Shown in pieces: positions 32,495-38,008 of a DNA stretch of 38,008 nt. A program made the translations under genes and the position numbers. Each line of letters begins with the position of its first letter. Position 1 is the stretch's first letter. The notes under the pieces are model-generated. The model saw nothing but the letters and a program-made list of their open reading frames with translations, searched no databases and was not told the DNA's origin. The stretch comes from an uncultured Bacteroidales bacterium (lineage in GTDB: Bacteria; Bacteroidota; Bacteroidia; Bacteroidales; WCHB1-69). The stretch spans positions 1-38,008 of the forward strand of contig CAMVOL010000023.1 in the NCBI GenBank assembly GCA_947169105.1. Reading direction: 5' to 3'.

Positions 32495-33985
32495 ATGGGA
32501 ATTACGACACAAGTTATCGGACTGATATTGAGCCTTTCGCTCCTCGTGATAGTGCATGAGTTCGGACACTATTTCTTCGCACGCCTGTTCAAGACGCGGG
32601 TGGACAAGTACTATATTTTCTTCAACCCCTACTTTTCGCTGTTCAGGATGAAGAAGTTTGGAGGCCGATGGCACTTCAAGTTCTTTTCGCGCAATACACC
32701 TGATGCGCTGGTGGAACTCACGGATGCGGACGGCAAGCCAAAATTGGATGAGAAAGGCAAGCCGCAAACTCGTCCTATGACGGACGAGGACCGCGCTGCT
32801 CTTCCGGAGGACGACTGGCGTCGCGAGCCCGACAACACCGAATGGGGGCTTGGCTGGCTGCCCTTCGGCGGCTACTGCTCCATCGTGGGTATGGTGGATG
32901 AGACCACCAAAGCCGGCGACCTGCCGAGTGAGCCGCAGCCGTGGGAGTTCCGCTCCAAACCGGCCTGGCAGCGTCTGCTCATCATCGTCGGCGGCGTGCT
33001 GGTGAACTTCATCACCGCATTGGTGCTGTACGTGGCCATCCTTTTCACATGGGGTGATCAGTACATCCCGATGGAAAATGCCAAGTACGGGCTTTATTTC
33101 TCGGAAACAGCAATAAATGAGGGATTTCAGAATGGAGACCAGATTCTGACCATTGACGGCAAAAGTTACGAAAGGCTCGGCGACCTGGCCACCGCTCTGT
33201 TGGTGGACAATGCCCAGCGTGTGGAAATCCTCCGCGACGGCAAAAAGGACACCGTCTATCTCTCCTCCGACTTCGCGCAGAAGGTGCTCGGCTCGGGCCA
33301 GCAGCAGTTCTGCCAGTTCAACTTCCCGTTCGTCATCGACTCGGTGATGGACGGTTCCGTGGCCGCGAAGTCCGACCTGCGGCGCGGCGACAGTCTTACC
33401 GCCATCAATGATACGGTAATCACCTCCTTCTTCGATTTCCGTGAAGCGCTGGCACATCACGCAAATGAGAATATTGACCTCGCCCTCTACCGCGCCGGCA
33501 AGCCCGACACCTTCCTTGTCCAGCTCGGCGAGGACGGCATGTTGGGCGTGATTCCGGTGTCATATATCGAGATGTTGGGCACCAAGAAGGTGGAGTACAG
33601 CTTCTGGAGCTCCATCCCCAACGGCATTGCCAAAGGCTTTCAGAAACTGGCCGATTATGTGAAGTCGTTCAAGCTGGTGTTCACCAAGGAGGGTGCGACG
33701 CAGCTCGGCGGCTTCGGCACCATCGGCAGCATCTTCCCCAAAGTGTGGAACTGGGAAATCTTCTGGAATATGACGGCCTTCCTCTCTATCATCCTCGCTT
33801 TCATGAACTTCCTGCCGATTCCCGCGTTGGACGGCGGCTACATCCTGTTCATCCTTGTGGAGATGATCACGGGCCGCAAGCCGAGCGACAAGTTCATCGG
33901 CTACGCCAACACGGTCGGTTTCGCCCTGCTCATACTCCTCCTGCTTTATGCCAACGGAATGGATGTGGTTCGTGCTTTTAGATAA
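32495..33985 (+). CDS. rseP: site-2 intramembrane metalloprotease RseP
   Basis: The 496-residue protein carries the zinc-protease motif HEFGH (residues 21-25) inside the first transmembrane helix and the second motif NFLPIPALDGG (Asp446) in a later helix. A long hydrophilic loop with FGGYCSIVGMVDE and two PDZ-like regions (NEGFQNGDQILTIDGKSY and AAKSDLRRGDSLTAINDT) lies between. RseP cleaves anti-sigma factors and leftover signal peptides in the membrane. Start and dxr stop touch with no gap. The Bacteroidota form is longer than the 450-residue E. coli protein. Confidence 0.95.
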   Translation: MGITTQVIGLILSLSLLVIVHEFGHYFFARLFKTRVDKYYIFFNPYFSLFRMKKFGGRWHFKFFSRNTPDALVELTDADGKPKLDEKGKPQTRPMTDEDRAALPEDDWRREPDNTEWGLGWLPFGGYCSIVGMVDETTKAGDLPSEPQPWEFRSKPAWQRLLIIVGGVLVNFITALVLYVAILFTWGDQYIPMENAKYGLYFSETAINEGFQNGDQILTIDGKSYERLGDLATALLVDNAQRVEILRDGKKDTVYLSSDFAQKVLGSGQQQFCQFNFPFVIDSVMDGSVAAKSDLRRGDSLTAINDTVITSFFDFREALAHHANENIDLALYRAGKPDTFLVQLGEDGMLGVIPVSYIEMLGTKKVEYSFWSSIPNGIAKGFQKLADYVKSFKLVFTKEGATQLGGFGTIGSIFPKVWNWEIFWNMTAFLSIILAFMNFLPIPALDGGYILFILVEMITGRKPSDKFIGYANTVGFALLILLLLYANGMDVVRAFR

Positions 33986-34006
33986 TTAATTAAAAACAAG
34001 ATAATT

Positions 34007-37000
34007 ATGAGAAAAAATGTACTTTTTAAAACAACCCTTTTGCTGGTTGTGATGTTCTTTTCTTTTTGGGGAAAAGTTTCTGCCCAGACGTGGCAGAGAG
34101 TGGAAATCACAGAGCTGACTGCCGATGATGTTTTTGTGATTGTGGATAGTACGGGTAGTGCATGCTATGCTCTGTCGAATGTGGCAATTAGTAAAAATCC
34201 AGCAGCGGTATCCATCACTGTGACAGCTAATCAAATTACAAGCGAGGTGGATGGACAACTCAAATGGAATATTAGTGGCGATGCTACGGAGGGTTTCATT
34301 TTTTATCCAGATGGTGTAACTGAAAGAAGGTTATACTGCAACGGGAGTGGCGCTCAAATCGTGAAAGTCGGGGATATGGAGGATTTTGAGGATTATGATA
34401 GATTTTCTTATGATGTGGATTTGCAATTGCTCAAGAATAATCATTATTCAAGATATATTGGCGTATACAATGGCGGTACATGGCGTGCTTATGCAGAAAC
34501 AGCGATTAATAGTAATATCCCCAATAGCCATACCCGTTTCTACAAGCTTATGGGAACGACTCCTGCGGTTGTGGCCACTCCCACTTTTTCGCCAGCCGGA
34601 GGCACCTATTATGGGCCGCAGACAGTTACCATCAGTTGTGCGACCGAGGATGCGGTCATCCATTACACGCTGGACGGCACGACCCCTGATGGCACTTCCG
34701 CTACCTATTCTGAACCGATCACCATCAGCACTACTACGACCGTGAAGGCCATCGCCATCTTGGGAGAAGAAACAAGTAATACAGCTTCAGAAAGGTATGT
34801 TTTTCCTCATGTGTCAAGTATTGCTGAATTGCGTCGTCAGGAAGCCGATGAGACTACGATTTATACGTTAACGACTGAGGCCGTCGTTACATTTGCGAGT
34901 TCCACTTATCGACATCAAAAGTTTTTGCAGGATGCAACTGGCGGTATAGTGGTTGATGACAATAATGGGACAATCACCTCTGAATATGTGGCGGGTGATG
35001 GAATGACCGGGCTTTCAGGGAAGTTGAAACTATATAAAGGGCTGTTGGAATTTATTCCGAGCGCGAATCCAGGTGAAGCCACAAGCCATGACAATGTTGT
35101 TACGCCTGTAGTCATAGATTTAAATGCTGATTTTGAAGCGTATGAAGCGCAATTGGTGAAAGTAACCAATGTGACAGTGGTTACCGACAACGAGTATTTT
35201 GCACAAAGCACAACGTATGATATTGAAGGATCTTCGATCAAGATATACTATAGTTATTCGGATTGTCCGGTGAACGGTATGGAAATTCCGAGTTCTGCGC
35301 AGAATATCACGGCTCTGGTATATCAGTATAATACCCATCAACTTGTACCTCTTGCTTTTGAACCCTATGTTCCTGCACCGACCGAATGTGAGAATGTCCC
35401 GACGATGGGAACCTGTACCGCCGTGTTGGACAACCGCGACATGCTTTTCTCGGGGCAGGTTGCCGTGGATGACCCGCTTTGCACCATGCACGAGTACGGC
35501 TTCGTCTATAGCACCACCAATACCACACCCATGTTGGACAGTGTCGAATGCACGAAGGTAGTGTTGGGAACCACGGTTCCGGCAGATTCGGTGTTTACGC
35601 ATCGGATTGCTGAACTGGGTCACGATACCTACTATGTGCGCGCGTACGCCACCAACGGGGAGGGCACTGGATATAGCGAAGTGACTTCCATCCTGCAGGC
35701 TGAGCCGGAGATTTACAAAGTGGCCTTCCGTGTGAACGGCCACGAGGGTTGGACAAGGGCGGCTGATACTGCTTATATCCCTGAAGGGGATGCCGTGAAA
35801 TTCCCTTGGATGGAAGACTGCGGCAGCCTCACTTTCGCCGGTTGGGCATTGCAGCCGTTTGAAGGACAAACCACCGAAATGCCGACATTGTACAATACGT
35901 TCACCCCAGTTTCCGATACCACTTTTTACGCCGTTTTCAGCAATACGCAGAATGTAACCAATGACGAAATCGTCATCAGTAGAAGCAGCTTCCCCGAAGG
36001 AGCTTTGGCGTATGCTACAAATGATGAATGGACTGCCGTTTCTAAAGTGAACGGTGATGTTATTCAAGGTATTGCTGCCCTCTATTCCACAGAGTCGATG
36101 ACCTATATGCAAATGAGAAGTTCTACACATCCTCATCCCTATAATGTGACGGCATTACCAGGTTTCATATCCTCTATTACATTGTTCTCGAATTCAAATA
36201 GTCTCGGCACCACGAATACACGACAGTGGATACCGTGGATTTCATCTTCTCCGATTACGGAAGAAAATTACCAAACAGTGATCGCTTTGGATGCGTATAA
36301 CCTTCCTGCCTCTTCTTCCTATACTTGGAATGTGGATGCTTCGGCACAGGCCACCTATTTTTACCTCGCTATGTCAAACGCTACCGCCTATATCGACAGT
36401 ATCGTGGTCGCCTATACCAGCGGCGACGCCCTCTATACGATGTCGGCGGTGGATACCGTGACTATCAACCAGACCATTTGTAAAGGAATGACATACGAGG
36501 ACTCCCATTTTTCCACAGGGGAGGCCGGGACACACTTTGCCCTTGTCCCCAACGGTGAATATTGCGCCACGCAGTATGTGCTGAACTTGACCCTCCGTGA
36601 CACGACCCGTAATTACTCGGTGGTGGATACCTGTGACATTTTTGTGCTTGATAACGAATCCTATGGGAATTCGCAGATAGTCACCATCATCACGCCTGCC
36701 ACGGAACCTTACGGATGCCCCGTCGTGGACGAGTGGGACATCACCATCCGCCACTCCTCCGAAGGTGACACGACCGCCGTAGCGTGCGGCAGCTTCGACT
36801 GGCACGGCTACACCGGTCTGACCGAAAGTGGCAACTATTTGGACACCATAGTGAACGCCGAAGGTTGCGACAGCATCGTCACATTGCACCTCACCATCAA
36901 CCACGGTGAATATGTGGAAGTGCCGGTGGACACCTGCAGCACCGAGTTCTACTGGGCGTTGGCCGACACCACCATTGATCAGTCGGGTACCTACTATTAT

Positions 37001-38008
37001 TATAGCACCAATGCCAATACCTGCACAGACACGACGGTTCTGTTGCTTTCCCTGCATCAGGCCGTTACAAAGGAATTGTCTGCGCAAATCTGTGAGGGTG
37101 AGACCTATAATCAGGACGGCTTCGATGTCAGCACAGCGGGTGACCACCAGCTGGTTCTGCAAACGGTGAACGGTTGCGACAGCACGGTCATCCTGCACCT
37201 CACGGTGGGCAATGCCGCCGTCTCGTATCTGACCCCCTCCATTTGCGAAGGGGAGAGTTACAACGAGAACGGTTTTGCGATTGACGCGCCTACCGTCGGT
37301 GTCCTTGTGGATTCCATCATCATCGAGCGCCCGGGTACCTGCGACAGCATCGTAAAACTGACACTGACGGTGAACGCCCTGCCGACGGTGACCATCAGCG
37401 GTGAAACTTCCTTCTGTGAAGGTGGCAGCACCACACTGACGGCTTCCGGTGCGGAGACGTATGCGTGGAGCGCGACCGACAATGCGGCAGAATACACGGT
37501 TGCGGTAGCCGGCAACTATACGGTGACAGGCACGGACGCCAACAATTGCCAAAACACGGCCACGAAGACGGTTGAGGTGAACACCCTGCCGACGGTAGCC
37601 ATCAGCGGCGAAACAGCTTTCTGTGAAGGCGGCAGCACCACACTGACGGCTTCCGGCGCGGAGACGTATGCGTGGAGCGCGACCGACAATGGGGCAGAAT
37701 ACACAGTTACGGTAGCCGGCACCTATACGGTGACGGGCACGGACGACAACGGCTGTCAAAACACCGCTTCTGTTGAGGTTACGGAGAACGCCCTGCCGAC
37801 GGTGATCATCAGCGGTGAAACTTCCTTCTGTGACGGCGGCCGCACCACATTGACGGCCTCCGGCGCGGTGTCGTACGAGTGGAGTGAAACCGATCTCAAT
37901 GCAGAACTTACGGTTGCGGAAGCTGGCACCTATACGGTGACAGGCACGGACATCAACGGCTGTCAAAACACCGCTTCTGTTGAGGTTACGGAGAACGCCC
38001 TGCCGACG
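34007..38008 (+). CDS. giant multidomain secreted surface protein, first 1,334 codons (3' end outside window)
   Basis: The frame from ATG 34007 stays open to the last base. Order of parts: signal peptide (cleavage probably after VSA, residue 26); an unassigned region to about 185; a chitobiase/hexosaminidase C-terminal-like beta domain at about 188-264 (FSPAGGTYYGPQTVTIS, IHYTLDGTTPDG); a DUF5689/OB-fold-like domain at about 269-445; an Fn3-like domain at about 461-564 (YYVRAYATNGEG); an InlB-type repeat at about 568-648 (FAGWALQPF); a lectin-like region to about 808; five or so Cys-rich repeats of about 50 residues ending CDSIVTLHLTI; then 69-residue Ig/PKD-like repeats from residue 1123. 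This is the build of T9SS-exported adhesins such as SprB, but no C-terminal sorting domain can be seen. It begins 21 nt after rseP with no promoter that I can recognise. Confidence 0.9.
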   Translation, partial: MRKNVLFKTTLLLVVMFFSFWGKVSAQTWQRVEITELTADDVFVIVDSTGSACYALSNVAISKNPAAVSITVTANQITSEVDGQLKWNISGDATEGFIFYPDGVTERRLYCNGSGAQIVKVGDMEDFEDYDRFSYDVDLQLLKNNHYSRYIGVYNGGTWRAYAETAINSNIPNSHTRFYKLMGTTPAVVATPTFSPAGGTYYGPQTVTISCATEDAVIHYTLDGTTPDGTSATYSEPITISTTTTVKAIAILGEETSNTASERYVFPHVSSIAELRRQEADETTIYTLTTEAVVTFASSTYRHQKFLQDATGGIVVDDNNGTITSEYVAGDGMTGLSGKLKLYKGLLEFIPSANPGEATSHDNVVTPVVIDLNADFEAYEAQLVKVTNVTVVTDNEYFAQSTTYDIEGSSIKIYYSYSDCPVNGMEIPSSAQNITALVYQYNTHQLVPLAFEPYVPAPTECENVPTMGTCTAVLDNRDMLFSGQVAVDDPLCTMHEYGFVYSTTNTTPMLDSVECTKVVLGTTVPADSVFTHRIAELGHDTYYVRAYATNGEGTGYSEVTSILQAEPEIYKVAFRVNGHEGWTRAADTAYIPEGDAVKFPWMEDCGSLTFAGWALQPFEGQTTEMPTLYNTFTPVSDTTFYAVFSNTQNVTNDEIVISRSSFPEGALAYATNDEWTAVSKVNGDVIQGIAALYSTESMTYMQMRSSTHPHPYNVTALPGFISSITLFSNSNSLGTTNTRQWIPWISSSPITEENYQTVIALDAYNLPASSSYTWNVDASAQATYFYLAMSNATAYIDSIVVAYTSGDALYTMSAVDTVTINQTICKGMTYEDSHFSTGEAGTHFALVPNGEYCATQYVLNLTLRDTTRNYSVVDTCDIFVLDNESYGNSQIVTIITPATEPYGCPVVDEWDITIRHSSEGDTTAVACGSFDWHGYTGLTESGNYLDTIVNAEGCDSIVTLHLTINHGEYVEVPVDTCSTEFYWALADTTIDQSGTYYYYSTNANTCTDTTVLLLSLHQAVTKELSAQICEGETYNQDGFDVSTAGDHQLVLQTVNGCDSTVILHLTVGNAAVSYLTPSICEGESYNENGFAIDAPTVGVLVDSIIIERPGTCDSIVKLTLTVNALPTVTISGETSFCEGGSTTLTASGAETYAWSATDNAAEYTVAVAGNYTVTGTDANNCQNTATKTVEVNTLPTVAISGETAFCEGGSTTLTASGAETYAWSATDNGAEYTVTVAGTYTVTGTDDNGCQNTASVEVTENALPTVIISGETSFCDGGRTTLTASGAVSYEWSETDLNAELTVAEAGTYTVTGTDINGCQNTASVEVTENALPT
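37373..38008 (+). repeat. 207-bp tandem repeats (three full copies and the start of a fourth)
   Basis: Copies start at 37373, 37580, 37787 and 37994, exactly 207 bp (69 codons) apart, each opening with codons for N-A/T-L-P-T-V. Copies 1 and 2 share SGETxFCEGGSTTLTASGAE and YAWSATDN; copies 2 and 3 share the end NGCQNTASVEVTENALPT; copy 3 differs more in its middle (DGGRTT, YEWSETDL). The array continues beyond the window. Confidence 0.95.

Noticed and set aside
35120-36136. Minus-strand open frame of 338 codons opposite the surface protein
   Set aside because: Same reason: no motif and the plus frame is well supported.
36374-37966. Long minus-strand open frame of 530 codons opposite the giant surface protein
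   Set aside because: It is a shadow of the repeat-rich plus-strand gene: the plus frame is continuous with signal peptide and recognisable domains, while the minus product is low-complexity with no motif.
37373-38008. CRISPR array
   Set aside because: The 207-bp repeats are coding, in frame and without short direct repeats separated by unique spacers; no cas genes are present.

Overview
The window looks like a chromosomal piece of a Bacteroidales (Bacteroidota) genome. The evidence is a complete type IX secretion/gliding core (porP/sprF-gldK-gldL-gldM-gldN), a Bat-type VWA locus, DUF4270, DUF5606 and DUF4369/DUF5106-thioredoxin proteins, the short single-domain glycogen-synthase homologue of this phylum, and repeated Bacteroidota-type -7 promoter boxes (TAnnTTTG). 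Shine-Dalgarno sequences are not evident. I see no phage, plasmid, insertion sequence, CRISPR array or rRNA. One tRNA (Leu, CAG) is present. The species cannot be named from sequence alone.

Layout. 1-5718 (+): tail of a membrane protein, a BatD/DUF4381-like membrane protein, BatA, and a 1,160-residue outer-membrane beta-barrel-type protein where BatB would be expected. 5719-12189 (+): leader, promoter and the five-gene T9SS operon, ending at a near-perfect terminator. 12203-14005 (+): lepA, possibly leaderless. 14002-18578 (-): a four-gene operon read leftwards, GT2 glycosyltransferase > steroid-5-alpha-reductase-family membrane protein > SGNH hydrolase > SGNH hydrolase; its last gene shares its stop bases with lepA. 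18602-21393 (+): folC, a YD-like lipoprotein and a DUF5606 protein, closed by a long terminator hairpin. 21424-21890: trxA, tRNA-Leu and a terminator that can serve both strands. 21907-26504 (-): glmS and two thioredoxin-fold lipid/periplasm-type proteins. 26505-26676: a non-coding repeat element. 26677-28841 (-): short glgA homologue and DUF4270 lipoprotein. 28915-33985 (+): aroA, a TerC-family transporter, dxr and rseP. 34007-38008 (+): first 1,334 codons of a giant multidomain surface protein that ends in 207-bp tandem repeats and runs off the window.

How the parts fit. GldL-GldM form the inner-membrane motor and GldK-GldN the periplasmic ring of the T9SS, which exports large multidomain surface proteins; the giant repeat protein at the right edge is a plausible client, but its C-terminal sorting domain lies outside the window. 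Much of the rest is housekeeping (translation, folate, shikimate, isoprenoid, hexosamine, redox). The least ordinary parts are the operon joining a GT2 enzyme, a steroid-reductase-fold enzyme and two SGNH esterase-like proteins; the outer-membrane protein in the Bat locus; and several places where short repeats have entered gene ends or reading frames (aroA, terC, upstream of glmS).
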